Positions 38,708 through 48,117 of a stretch of DNA of 53,975 nt are shown in pieces. The notes below the pieces were generated by a model. The model was not told the DNA's origin. It worked only from the letters and a program-made list of their open reading frames with translations, and did not search any database. Numbering within the stretch: position 1 is the stretch's first letter; the number at the start of each line of letters is the position of its first letter. The DNA is from Natronomicrosphaera sp040876735 (lineage in GTDB: Bacteria > Planctomycetota > Phycisphaerae > Phycisphaerales > Phycisphaeraceae), in the NCBI GenBank assembly GCA_040876735.1, contig JBBDPC010000165.1, positions 1 through 53,975 on the forward strand, read 5' to 3'. Made by a program: the position numbers and the translations under genes.

Positions 38708-39424
38708 ATGCCAGATCTCAATCGTCGTCACTTCCTCCGCACCGGTCTCGTCGGCCTCGCCACCGGCGCAGGTGTGCTTGTGCTGCGCAGCAATGCTCAG
38801 CCGACGCCCGACAGTGGCGAACTTGGTTCCTACGGTGACTACCTTCAGCGCAACGGTGAATCGGTTGAGGATGCGCCCACGCCCAACAATGCCCCGTGGC
38901 AGCCCACCGAGCCAAATATTCTTGGCCCGTTCTTCCGTGCGGGGGCCCCGTTCCGTGGCAAGATCACACCACCACTGGAACCCGGCGATGTCCTGCTCAT
39001 CCGCGGCCGGGTATGGGGCTTCGACACGCGGCAACCGCTCACCAGTGCGGTGCTCGACATCTGGCAAGCCAACGCCAAGGGACGGTATGACAACGACGAC
39101 CCCCGTCATCCACCGGAGGAGGATGTATTCCTCAACCGTGCCCGCCTCCGTGTCGATGAGCAGGGCTACTACGAGTACGAGACCATCCACCCCGGCGCGT
39201 ATCGCATCGCTCCCCAGCAGTGGCGGCCGCCGCACATCCACTACCTCGTTCGCTGCCCGGGCTACAAACGCGTCATCACGCAACTTTACTTCAAGGGCGA
39301 CCCTCACCTGGCCACCGACCCGTTCATCAAAGATTCGCTCATCATCGATCTCGAAACCGTCGAGGCCGGTGACCGCGCGTACCGCGTCGGTACGTTCGAC
39401 ATTGTCCTCGCCCCGCAAGACTGA
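38708..39424 (+). CDS. exported intradiol ring-cleavage dioxygenase-like protein
   Basis: A 238-residue protein with a Tat-like leader (NRRHFLRTGLVGLATGAG, about 5-22). Residues about 60-236 form an intradiol dioxygenase beta-sandwich. Candidate iron(III) ligands are the tyrosines in KGRYDND and GYYEYE and the histidines in PPHIHYLV. Family members (catechol and protocatechuate dioxygenases) split the ring between the hydroxyls; export and small size instead suggest the subgroup of exported intradiol proteins common in planctomycetes and soil bacteria, with unknown substrates. The start is the ATG at 38708 after CCGGAG. RuvB follows 47 bases later, without an evident functional link. Confidence 0.85.
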   Translation: MPDLNRRHFLRTGLVGLATGAGVLVLRSNAQPTPDSGELGSYGDYLQRNGESVEDAPTPNNAPWQPTEPNILGPFFRAGAPFRGKITPPLEPGDVLLIRGRVWGFDTRQPLTSAVLDIWQANAKGRYDNDDPRHPPEEDVFLNRARLRVDEQGYYEYETIHPGAYRIAPQQWRPPHIHYLVRCPGYKRVITQLYFKGDPHLATDPFIKDSLIIDLETVEAGDRAYRVGTFDIVLAPQD

Positions 39425-39471
39425 AGCTGCTTACAGCCTGGCGCCCTTCGCCGTGCTACCATTCACCACCC

Positions 39472-40524
<1,053 letters not shown>

Positions 40525-40534
40525 CCGCCGCTGG

Positions 40535-40568
40535 CTCCCCTCCCCTTGGGAAGGGCTGGGAGAGGGTG
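40535..40568. repeat. CTCCCCTCCCC/GGGAGAGGG hairpin repeat
   Basis: CTCCCCTCCCCTTGGGAAGG then GCTGGGAGAGGGTG. It belongs with the copies at 2511-2548, 47912-47945 and 48073-48107, all between genes. The wording matches a hairpin that forms an imperfect GC-rich stem. Confidence 0.6.
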
Positions 40569-40661
40569 TCCCCAGTCGCCCCGCGTTCTATCATGGAAAT
40601 TCACCCGCTACTTCCATTCAACATGCGATAATGGACGGGAGCACTGTCAGCAGGGGCCGGC

Positions 40662-41408
40662 ATGAACGGGTACATGAACGTGATGGCGACCGGGCAATCG
40701 ATAACCGGGCCGGAGGACTTCGACCCGACCGGCGTGGTCGTCGTCGCGGTGGTGCTGGGGGTGATCGGGTTTGTGGCCGTGCTGGTGATGCTGCGTCATC
40801 AGCGGACGCAGACGGAACGCCTGGTGGCATGGGCGGAACGCGCCGGCTTCGCCTCGCTTGATCCGGAAGGCGAAACGGTGCAGGGGCTGATGCCGTTGCT
40901 GCTGGACGTGATGCGGATGGCATGGCAGCGTCCGACGGGGGTGTATGTCGGTTATGCCGCGCGAGGCCACCGGGAGACGTTTGAAGTTTATCTGGTGCAG
41001 GTGCTCGGCATGGTGGGGCCGGAGGTTGTGGAGCGTCTCGTGGTTGTCTGCCGCGGTTTCGAGGGAAAGCTGCCTGCGTTCGAGCTTCGGCCGAGCAACT
41101 GGATGAGTCATGCGATTCACGGGCAGGGGGGCAATTGCGCTCCGCCGGGCAAGTTTGCGGAACGGTATTACGTCTTCGCCCGCGATAAAGAGGGCGTGCG
41201 GAACCTGCTGAGCGACAAGGTGCAGGCGTTGCTGCTGGAGAGCCCGAACCTGGCAGCGGTCGTTGGCGGAAATCTGGCAGGCGTGTACGATCACAGTCGC
41301 ACGCAGCCGCGTGATCTGGAGCGGTTTGTCCAGACCACGGTTGCGCTGGCGTCGGTGCTCCGGAAGCGGGCGATCGCCTTTTCGCCTTCGGCGGCGCAGT
41401 TCACCTGA
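40662..41408 (+). CDS. single-pass membrane protein, paralogue A
   Basis: A 248-residue protein with an N-terminal membrane helix (about 23-44: GVVVVAVVLGVIGFVAVLVM) and a cytoplasmic domain of about 200 residues. That domain and the one encoded by the next gene align along their length, for example EFVVVCRGFE-like strands (ERLVVVCRGFEGKLPAF) and PSNWMSHAIHG, then KFAERYYVFARDKEGVRNLL, RDLERFVQTTVALA and LRKRA. A tandem duplication is the simplest explanation. No known domain recognised. Possible roles are a scaffold or a sensor at the inner membrane. Confidence 0.75.
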   Translation: MNGYMNVMATGQSITGPEDFDPTGVVVVAVVLGVIGFVAVLVMLRHQRTQTERLVAWAERAGFASLDPEGETVQGLMPLLLDVMRMAWQRPTGVYVGYAARGHRETFEVYLVQVLGMVGPEVVERLVVVCRGFEGKLPAFELRPSNWMSHAIHGQGGNCAPPGKFAERYYVFARDKEGVRNLLSDKVQALLLESPNLAAVVGGNLAGVYDHSRTQPRDLERFVQTTVALASVLRKRAIAFSPSAAQFT

Positions 41409-41424
41409 TTCAAGGATGCGAAAC

Positions 41425-42162
41425 ATGCACGAGGCCATTCTCGGAACATGGACCACGCTTGCCCAGGGCGGCCGGATCGACGTGGCGTTGCAGGTTGGCG
41501 CCGGCGCGGCGATCGTCGCAATCATCTGGGCCACGGCCGTCTGGTACAGCCGGCGAAATCGCACGCAGAGCTTCCACGCCTTCGTGCAGCAGCCCGGGTT
41601 TGAGCCGATCAACGACCGCGATCAGCTCGAAACGCTTTCCGAAACCGTCGGCGACGTGTTCGGCGACATGAGCATGTACGCCCGCCAACTCACCATCAAG
41701 GGCGCGCTGCACTATCCCAGCGACGAGTTCGACGTCAAGGTCGTCCACGTCGTGCTCGGCTTTGAAGCCAGCAACGCCAACCATCAGACGATGGAAAAAG
41801 TGGTCGTCATGGTCAGCGGCTTCGATACGCCGCTGCCGCGATTCCGCCTGCTGCCGAACAACTTCCTGTTCCGCCACATCCACCGCAACAAGATTTTCGA
41901 CGCGACCACGAAGTTCGGCGAGCACAATCTCGTGCTCGGCCGGGAGCATGACCGCATCCGTGGCGTGTTCGGCGACGACGTCCGTGCCCTGCTCAAGGAC
42001 AACCGCGCCATGGTCATCGAAGCCCGCGCGGACCTGCTGGCATTCTTCCTGCACGACGAGCGGGTCGAGCCGAAGGACCTCGGCGCATTTGTCGCCGAGT
42101 GTCTCAACCTCGCCGGCCTGATCCGCAAGAGCGCCGCGAACCAGCCCGTGTCCGCGACGTGA
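41425..42162 (+). CDS. single-pass membrane protein, paralogue B
   Basis: A 245-residue protein, tandem paralogue of the preceding gene. Its helix is at about 23-42 (VGAGAAIVAIIWATAVWY). Equivalent motifs are EKVVVMVSGFDTPLPRF, PNNFLFRHIHR, KFGEHNLVLGREHDRIRGVF, KDLGAFVAECLNLA and IRKSA. AAGGA (41412-41416) serves the ATG at 41425, 16 bases after the previous stop, so the two are co-transcribed and may form a hetero-oligomer. The opposite strand is also open but lacks a start signal. Function unknown. Confidence 0.75.
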   Translation: MHEAILGTWTTLAQGGRIDVALQVGAGAAIVAIIWATAVWYSRRNRTQSFHAFVQQPGFEPINDRDQLETLSETVGDVFGDMSMYARQLTIKGALHYPSDEFDVKVVHVVLGFEASNANHQTMEKVVVMVSGFDTPLPRFRLLPNNFLFRHIHRNKIFDATTKFGEHNLVLGREHDRIRGVFGDDVRALLKDNRAMVIEARADLLAFFLHDERVEPKDLGAFVAECLNLAGLIRKSAANQPVSAT

Positions 42163-42171
42163 GCCCGTACC

Positions 42172-42200
42172 GAAGCACGCGGCGTCACGCCGTGGGCTTC
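42172..42200. repeat. GAAGC-type hairpin between paralogue B and the antiporter gene
   Basis: GAAGCACGCGGCGT-CA-CGCCGTGGGCTTC with mismatches in the middle of the arm: a member of the five-copy hairpin family. It sits ten bases after the paralogue B stop, in a convergent gap. Confidence 0.65.
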
Positions 42201-42216
42201 TGGTGACAAGAACGAA

Positions 42217-43329
42217 TCATCCCGTTCCCGCCGTCGCCGCGAACTGGATCGCCACATACGCCAGGTACGCGATCACCAGCGGCGCACCCATCCACCGCGA
42301 GAATGCGCCCCGTCGGCCGGCGCGCACGATGCACAGCCGGACAAACACGAGCATCAGCAGCATTGTCGGCAGGTGCAGCCAGAGGAAGATGTGCCGGCCC
42401 ACCACGCCTTCCGCCTCCACGATCGGCAACGGCGCCGCCAGCGCGGCGAAGCCGATCACGAACAGCACATTCAGGATGTCCGCCCCGATCACGTTGCCCA
42501 CCAGCAGTTCGGCGTGCCCCTTGCGGATCGAGGTCATCCCCACTACGAACTCCGGCAACGATGTGCCGAACGCCACCAGCGTCGCCGCGATCACCACCTG
42601 CGGCACCGCCGCACGCTCGGCCAGCACCGTTGCCGACCCCACCAGCGTGTCGCTGGCGAAGACCACGATCGCCAGTCCCAGCAGCCCCCAGCCCAGCAGC
42701 ACCAGCAGCGGCGCGGGCGTCTCCACCTCCACCGTCTCATGCGTCACGCCCGGCAGCGTCTCGCCCTCATCGTCCGCCCGCATCCCCGGCTCGCCGAACG
42801 GGTGTTGCCGGCTCCACCGCACGGAGATCACCATGTACGCCACCAGCAATGCCGTCATCAGCACGCCGACCCACCGCCCGAGCACCGCCGCGTCGCCCTG
42901 TATGAAGAACACCGCATAGCAGATCACCGCCAGCAGCGCTGCCGAGCCGATCTGCACCCAGCCCTGCCGGCTGAGTACGAACCGGTCGGCGGGCAACTGC
43001 GTGATCAGACAGCCGATGCCGAAGATCAGCCCCGTGTCCACGATGATCGACCCCACGCCGTTGCCCAGCGCCAGCCCCGCATTGCCCGACCATGCCGCCA
43101 TCACCGATACCGCCATCTCCGGGCTCGTCGTGCCCAGCGAGACGATTGTTGCCCCGATGATGACTTTCGACAGCCCGAGGCGATACGCCCCGGCCGCGGC
43201 GTTTTCCACCAGCCAGTCCGCACCCTTGATCAGCGCGGCGATGGCGATCACCGCGATCAACAGCAGCAACCACGTCGGCAGATCGGCGAACCATTCGTAA
43301 AGCAGCAGTGTGGCAAGCAAAGGAATCAC
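42217..43329 (-). CDS. calcium/sodium antiporter (CaCA, YrbG type)
   Basis: A 370-residue membrane protein of the cation/Ca2+ exchanger family with about ten helices. The two inverted alpha repeats are visible: GTTSPEM in the first half (about 66-72) and GTSLPE in the second (about 254-259). A charged loop (about 170-195) separates the halves. It exchanges cations across the inner membrane. The start at 43329 is a GTG with a poor ribosome binding site; a TTG at 43320 is an alternative. The gene stands alone among repeats. Confidence 0.9.
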   Translation of the reverse strand: MIPLLATLLLYEWFADLPTWLLLLIAVIAIAALIKGADWLVENAAAGAYRLGLSKVIIGATIVSLGTTSPEMAVSVMAAWSGNAGLALGNGVGSIIVDTGLIFGIGCLITQLPADRFVLSRQGWVQIGSAALLAVICYAVFFIQGDAAVLGRWVGVLMTALLVAYMVISVRWSRQHPFGEPGMRADDEGETLPGVTHETVEVETPAPLLVLLGWGLLGLAIVVFASDTLVGSATVLAERAAVPQVVIAATLVAFGTSLPEFVVGMTSIRKGHAELLVGNVIGADILNVLFVIGFAALAAPLPIVEAEGVVGRHIFLWLHLPTMLLMLVFVRLCIVRAGRRGAFSRWMGAPLVIAYLAYVAIQFAATAGTG

Positions 43330-43556
43330 TCTTGGGTTTCAGGTTTGGGCGACGCTTGGAACTTCTAAAAATACAACTCGGCGGGATGAACCACAGAGGC
43401 GCCGAGGCACAGAGAAGATACAGACTGCTTTGTGGTGTGACATTTAGCCCGCAGCGCAGCGGAGGGGTGGCAACCGTGCGTCATCGGCGGCATCCCTCCG
43501 CTGCGCTGCGGGGCTAAGTGCCGATCCGTGTGCCTCTGTGGTTTGTTGAGGCATTT
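43330..43556. repeat. intergenic repeat cluster with interrupted TTAGCCCGCAGCGCA palindrome
   Basis: TTAGCCCGCAGCGCAGCGG (from 43444) pairs with CCGCTGCGCTGCGGGGCTAA (ending 43517) around about 27 bases. Outside it, AACCACAGAGGCGCCGAGGC (about 43389) and CCTCTGTGGTTTG (about 43533) form another inverted pair. The palindrome is a diverged copy of the perfect one at 34054-34105. Confidence 0.65.
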
Positions 43557-44780
43557 TCAGCGTTCATCGCTGGTAAAGGTTTCGTCCATTCCATCCGTGG
43601 GCGTGGCCGGCGGCATGGCATCGACCAACTCCACGCCAAACTCCCCCGACCGCAGCCGGGCCAACTGCTCGGGCGCCGCGAGCAGCTCGACCCGTGCCCA
43701 TAGCCACCCGGCCAGCGACGCCGCGTGTGTACGGTCGGCCGCCGTCGCCAGCATCGCATGCACCGCACTGCACTGTGGGGCGGGCATCAACTCGGCCAGT
43801 TGCACCTTCTGCTCGCGCCGATGCAACACCGCGTCATCATAACCGGCCTGCAACTCGTACCGTGTCTGCAACGCCAGTCGTTGCAGCGCCTCGATCAGGC
43901 TCAGCCGCATGCGATGCAGTTCGCTCAGCGCGCCGTACGCCGAGCCCAGGTCGTGCTCTTCCAGTGAGGCTTCGCTGAGCAGCAGCAGCAGATGCGCCCG
44001 TGCTTCGCGGGCCGGTCCCATGGAATATCCGAGCACCGCCTGGCAGATCGCCGCCGACTCGGCAAAGCGCCGCTGCCGGTGGCGCAGCATTGCCAGGCGG
44101 TGGTAGAGCATCAGCCGGACCCAGCGCAGCAACGGTCGGCGGCGCAGGTGCTCCGCCAGGCGGCGCTCGGCGGTGGGCGGGTCGTCGGCGATCGTAGCCG
44201 AGAGGCGCGGCAGCTCGCGCGACACGCGAGCGCTGATCAGGTTCACCATCATCCACGCCAGCAGCACCAGCACCACCGGGATCACGTTCAGCATCGAGCC
44301 GCCATCGTCCATCACCGTCAGCAGCACGAACAATCCCGCCATCACGACAAGCACCGCCAGCCAGTGCAGCAGGCTGTCGATCGCAATCTGGCGACGCATC
44401 CGGCCCGGATCGAACGGCGGGACGATCATACGCGAGGGGAGGTTGATCGGCGGTGCGGTCTCGGCACGGGCGTTGTTCATGTCCTGGTCATCGTCCGGCG
44501 GTTGTGGCTCCGCAGGTGGCGGCGGCGGTGGGTTGGCGCCGGGGGGATCGGCCGGCTCACGCCCGGGTGGTTGGGCGAGCAGGAATGGGCCCGCGGGGTC
44601 GGGTGTTGTCTTCCACGGTACTCTGCTCAACAACGTGGAGCGGGTGTCCCGGCCGCCGGCGTGCGGGACGCCCGCCCCACGCAGGCATTGCTCGCCGAGG
44701 TACGGTCCTTTGAGCGGCTGATGCCCGCCGCCGATGGCCACGTCCAAGCGATTGGAAATCAATGGTACGGCCGTGTTCAT
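43557..44780 (-). CDS. two-helix membrane protein with TPR-like C-terminus, partner A
   Basis: A 407-residue protein. The first 130 residues are proline-rich, low in complexity and probably disordered; a part of them (VPHAGGRDT...) is encoded by a GCGTGCGGGACGCCCGCC-type tract (about 44636-44685) that looks repeat-derived. Two helices follow at about 165-185 and 195-213, and then a TPR-like helical domain (about 230-400). The ATG at 44780 overlaps the stop of the upstream gene (ATGA). If translation began at an inner ATG (44480) the disordered part would be lost. The helical domain is a distant relative of the upstream gene's product. Function unknown. Confidence 0.68.
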   Translation of the reverse strand: MNTAVPLISNRLDVAIGGGHQPLKGPYLGEQCLRGAGVPHAGGRDTRSTLLSRVPWKTTPDPAGPFLLAQPPGREPADPPGANPPPPPPAEPQPPDDDQDMNNARAETAPPINLPSRMIVPPFDPGRMRRQIAIDSLLHWLAVLVVMAGLFVLLTVMDDGGSMLNVIPVVLVLLAWMMVNLISARVSRELPRLSATIADDPPTAERRLAEHLRRRPLLRWVRLMLYHRLAMLRHRQRRFAESAAICQAVLGYSMGPAREARAHLLLLLSEASLEEHDLGSAYGALSELHRMRLSLIEALQRLALQTRYELQAGYDDAVLHRREQKVQLAELMPAPQCSAVHAMLATAADRTHAASLAGWLWARVELLAAPEQLARLRSGEFGVELVDAMPPATPTDGMDETFTSDER

Positions 44781-45682
44781 CGCTGCGCCTCCTCCATCAC
44801 CGCAAGCTCCGGAAAGCGCGCGACCAGCGCTTCGGGTGAGAGCAACGTGGTCGCTCGCCGCCACCAGGCCCGCGCCTGTTCGTGTTGATCGCGGGCCGAG
44901 GCGTTTGCTGAGCCTGGGTCGGCCGTGTCACTGTCGCCTGTGTCAGGTCGGGCGCGGTGGTAGCACAGCGCGAGCAGGGCATGTCCATAGCCCGCTTCGA
45001 TGCCCAGCGGGCGAAGGTCGTCCAGCAGCGTGTCCGCATCCGCGAGCGGGTCGTCGTAATGCCCGGTGCGGACGCTCTGGATCAGTTCCGCCAGGCGGTA
45101 GAGCGCCGCCACGGGCGTGCGGGCATAGGTACGGATCGTGCCGCGCAACTGGCGCAGCGCGTCGTCGGCATCGAGCAGCCGTTCGGCGCCGAGCGCCGCC
45201 ATGGCCCGATGGATGCGCAGGTGCACCGTGCCGGGGTGGTCCTTGGGCATCATCTCCAGCAGCCGGTCGAAGCAGGCGATGGCCGCCTCGTACGCCTTGA
45301 GCTCTTCCAGACAGTGGCCCAGCAGCGTCATCGTCCGCAGGTAAGGCCCCGGCGTCGTCTCCGCCGCGGGCAGCAGACGCCAGCCCATTGCCAGCGCTTC
45401 GTCGTGGTGGCGGAGCATTGCCAGTTCCTGCGCCCGCGTGACGCGTTGGTCGATCAGCTTTGCCCGCCGGACGCGCAGCACCAAGTAGCCGAACATCGCC
45501 CCCAGCCCCGCCCACGGCAACAGCACGCCCCACACCCCGCCCACCAGCAGCACCAGCGCCATCATCGCCGCGAACAGCAGCAGCGGCGCCCACACCGCCA
45601 CCTGCGACGGCGGACGCAGCGGATGGCGCGCCAGCAGCGACTCAATCTGTTCCACAGTGGGTGGTTGGAAGTTCTCGCTCAC
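44777..45682 (-). CDS. membrane protein with TPR-like repeats, partner B
   Basis: A 301-residue protein: short cytoplasmic start, two transmembrane helices (about 29-48 and 52-68) and a soluble TPR-like region (about 80-290) with helix pairs such as RTMTLLGHCLEELKAYEAAI and ACFDRLLEMMPKDHPGTVHL. It overlaps the next gene by four bases, so both are made together. DUF420 and SCO1 genes lie upstream on the same strand, which makes a role in oxidase assembly conceivable but unproven. Confidence 0.72.
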   Translation of the reverse strand: MSENFQPPTVEQIESLLARHPLRPPSQVAVWAPLLLFAAMMALVLLVGGVWGVLLPWAGLGAMFGYLVLRVRRAKLIDQRVTRAQELAMLRHHDEALAMGWRLLPAAETTPGPYLRTMTLLGHCLEELKAYEAAIACFDRLLEMMPKDHPGTVHLRIHRAMAALGAERLLDADDALRQLRGTIRTYARTPVAALYRLAELIQSVRTGHYDDPLADADTLLDDLRPLGIEAGYGHALLALCYHRARPDTGDSDTADPGSANASARDQHEQARAWWRRATTLLSPEALVARFPELAVMEEAQR

Positions 45683-45711
45683 GGCCGGCCTTGTCGGTCA
45701 TCGATCACAGA

Positions 45712-46158
45712 TCACGCCCCGGGGTTGAAATGATATAGCATGAAATAGATCAGCACCCCCGTCACGGACACATACATCCACACCGGCCACGCCACGCGCG
45801 CCAGCCTGCGGTGCGTCGCGTATCGCTTCGTCAGCCCCAGGTAAATCAGCGTCACCGCCAGCACCGGCACGAAAATCGCCAGCAGGATGTGACTCAGCAG
45901 CATGCCGTAGTAGAGCCCGGCCAGCAGGCCTTCGCCGTGGTAGCGCGTGTGCGTGCCGCCGACGACCGTGGCCCGCCAGACGTAGTGGGTCACGTACGTC
46001 ACCAGGAACAGCCCCGAGACGCTGAACGCGGCGATCATCACGTTGCGGTGTGCGGTGATGCGATGCTGGCGGATCAGCATGAGGCCGGCCACCAGCAGCA
46101 CGCCGGTGACGCCGTTGAGTGCGGCATTGACCGCGGGCAGGAAGGAAAGGTCGATCAT
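45712..46158 (-). CDS. DUF420 membrane protein (cytochrome oxidase maturation type)
   Basis: A 148-residue protein with four transmembrane helices and the family's conserved histidines (HRNVMIAAF, YVTHYVWR, THTRYHG, SHILLAI, THRRLARVAWP). DUF420 members include CtaM/YozB, needed for haem-copper oxidase maturation in Bacillus and Staphylococcus. Its ATG overlaps the SCO1 stop (ATGA, 46155-46158), and the pairing with SCO1 supports an oxidase assembly role. Exact function not shown in this phylum. Confidence 0.85.
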   Translation of the reverse strand: MIDLSFLPAVNAALNGVTGVLLVAGLMLIRQHRITAHRNVMIAAFSVSGLFLVTYVTHYVWRATVVGGTHTRYHGEGLLAGLYYGMLLSHILLAIFVPVLAVTLIYLGLTKRYATHRRLARVAWPVWMYVSVTGVLIYFMLYHFNPGA

Positions 46159-46856
46159 CGGTGCGCTGCTTCGGCGTCGGCGGCCGGGGGCGCGGCGTCG
46201 CCCTCGCCCGGCCAGGGTTCGTTGATGACCGCATGCAAGTCGACAAACAGTTGCCAGCCATCGTTCGCTTGCTCATCCGTCAAGCTGTAGTAACCGCGAA
46301 TCCGGCCGTCGCGGTCAATCAGCACGAACTTGTCGCTGTGCATGATCGGCATCGCCGGGTCCTCGGGCGCCTCGGCAACGTGCAGCAGAAAGCCATCTTC
46401 GATCAGACGCCAGATGCGGTTGTGGTCGCCGGTCAAAAACTGCCACCGCTCAAAACGGGCGTTGAACCGCTCGCCATATTCGCGAAGCACCTCCGGCGTA
46501 TCGTGCTGCGGATCAACGCTGAAGCTGACCAGGCGAACGTCATCCAGACGATCTTCCTGCTCAAGCGTGCGTTGAATGTCCGCCATCCGGCCGGTGACCA
46601 TGGGGCAGATACTTGGACAGCGGGTGAAGATGAAGTTGGCGATCCACACCTTCCCTTGCAGATCGTCAAGGCCGACGGCTTGCCCCGCCTGATTGGTCAG
46701 CTCAAACGCGGGCAGGTCGTAGAGCACCGGCACCGGCTCGCGCTCGGGCGGCGGAGACGTGTCGCCGCGCATGTAGACGGTGATCGATGCCATGCCCGCC
46801 GCGAGGACGACGGCCGTGACGATGGCGGCCATGAAAAACAGGAAGGGGCGAAGCAT
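46155..46856 (-). CDS. SCO1/SenC copper chaperone
   Basis: A 233-residue membrane-anchored thioredoxin-fold protein that delivers copper to the CuA site of cytochrome c oxidase. The N-terminal anchor is residues 6-26. The copper ligands are CPSICP (about 79-84) and the histidine in IMHSDKFV (about 170). The C-terminal tail is Ala/Pro-rich. The start ATG at 46856 begins MLRPFLFFM. It is coupled to DUF420 and lies downstream of an ABC-2 permease gene. The cytochrome oxidase genes themselves are outside the window. Confidence 0.92.
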   Translation of the reverse strand: MLRPFLFFMAAIVTAVVLAAGMASITVYMRGDTSPPPEREPVPVLYDLPAFELTNQAGQAVGLDDLQGKVWIANFIFTRCPSICPMVTGRMADIQRTLEQEDRLDDVRLVSFSVDPQHDTPEVLREYGERFNARFERWQFLTGDHNRIWRLIEDGFLLHVAEAPEDPAMPIMHSDKFVLIDRDGRIRGYYSLTDEQANDGWQLFVDLHAVINEPWPGEGDAAPPAADAEAAHR

Positions 46857-46972
46857 GATGATGGATCTCGGGTGGGTTGATGTTGATGGTTTTGGCTCGA
46901 CCAGCAAAGTTTAGAAGCCTGAGCTCCACTGGGCTGGTCCCTTAAGTGACCAGTCCGGCTTCGCGCAGGGGC

Positions 46973-47818
46973 TCACGAGTGCCCGTTCCCGCGCGGCCGC
47001 GCCACCAGCCACGTCGCCGCCGTCACCAGCACGACGCAGGCGGCGAGCATCAACGCCACGTTGGCTGCAACCGGTAGGGGAGCGATGGCGGGCGAGTCCG
47101 CGCCCTGGAGCGTGAAGGCGAGCGTGCTCAGGCCGTACGTCAACGGGTTGGCGTACATCACTGCCTGCAACCATGCCGGGGCGGTGGCGATGGGGAACAC
47201 CGCGCCGCTGAGGAACCACATCGGCATGAGAAACAGGTTCATGATCGCATGGAACCCGGTGGTGGAATCCAACGGCCAGGCGATGCACAGCCCCAGAGCC
47301 GTCAGCCCCACCGCCAGCACGAACATCACGCCCACCGCCGCCGCCATCGGCCCTACGCCCGGCCAGCCGGCGACGACCGGCCACAGCAGCAGGAACAGCG
47401 TGCCCTGAAGCGTGGCGATGCTCGCCCCGCCGAGCACCTTGCCCATCACGATCGCCAGCCGCGACGCCGGGGCCACCAGCACACCTTGCAGAAACCCCTC
47501 CCGCCGATCTTCGATGACGCTGATGGTCGAGAAGATCGCGGTGAACAGCAGGATCAGCACCAGCGTGCCGGGGAAGAAGTAGGCCAGGTAGCCGATGGAA
47601 TCCGCATCGTTCGCCGCACCGGCCCCCTCCGGCGCGAACGCTCGGTTCAAACCGGACCCCAGAAGCAGCCAGAAGACCACCGGCGTCGCCAGTGCGCCGA
47701 TGACGCGGTTGCGCTGGCGGAAGAAGCGCACCATCTCCCGCCGCCACAACGTGAGCGTGGCGAGGCAGAGGCCGCTTCGTGCGGCAGGGGGGGCAAAAAA
47801 TGAGACAGCGGTTTCCAT
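46973..47818 (-). CDS. ABC-2 type permease
   Basis: A 281-residue membrane protein with six predicted helices, typical of ABC-2 permeases. Characteristic stretches are the amphipathic FFRQRNRVIGALATPVVFW coupling region (about 32-50), EDRREGFLQGVLVAPASR (about 102-119) and SGAVFPIATAPAWLQ (about 202-216). A similar arrangement of ABC-2 permease with SCO1 and DUF420 is often found next to cyoE/ctaA-type oxidase genes in planctomycetes. The ATPase subunit should lie nearby but is not in the window. Also compatible with drug or polysaccharide export. Confidence 0.85.
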   Translation of the reverse strand: METAVSFFAPPAARSGLCLATLTLWRREMVRFFRQRNRVIGALATPVVFWLLLGSGLNRAFAPEGAGAANDADSIGYLAYFFPGTLVLILLFTAIFSTISVIEDRREGFLQGVLVAPASRLAIVMGKVLGGASIATLQGTLFLLLWPVVAGWPGVGPMAAAVGVMFVLAVGLTALGLCIAWPLDSTTGFHAIMNLFLMPMWFLSGAVFPIATAPAWLQAVMYANPLTYGLSTLAFTLQGADSPAIAPLPVAANVALMLAACVVLVTAATWLVARPRGNGHS

Positions 47819-47911
47819 GGTCGCAGGCGGGGTTGGCGGTTGGAATGGCAGGTCGGCAGAGAGACAATCTTAGCACAGCCGTGCGCCGCTGTCCCTGCGC
47901 CGGCCGCCGCA

Positions 47912-48107
47912 CTCCCCTCCCTCCGGGAGGGGCAGGGGGAGGGTGCCTCCGGACGCCCTGCGTCACCTGAATAACAGTAGATGCCAAGCGGCCGGCGAGG
48001 GGGGGGGGGGGGGGGGGCGGCCTCCGGACGCCCTGCGTCACCTGAATAACAGTAGATGCCAAGCGGCCGGCGATCCCCTCCCCCAACCCCTCCCAGAGGG
48101 AGGGGAG
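47912..48107. repeat. tandem 54-base duplication with 19-G run, flanked by CTCCC repeats
   Basis: Two identical 54-base units (47945-47998 and 48020-48073, starting GCCTCCGGACGCCCTGCGTC) are separated by a run of 19 G (47999-48017) plus CGG-type letters. CTCCCCTCC-type hairpin repeats flank both sides (47912-47945 and 48075-48107). Part of the 299-base gap between nadD and the ABC-2 permease. The G run could be genuine slippage or an assembly problem. Confidence 0.85.
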
Positions 48108-48117
48108 TTGAAAACGC

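Noticed and set aside
47945..48073. CRISPR-like array
   Set aside because: Only two identical units and a homopolymer spacer, without cas genes; a duplication or an assembly artefact.
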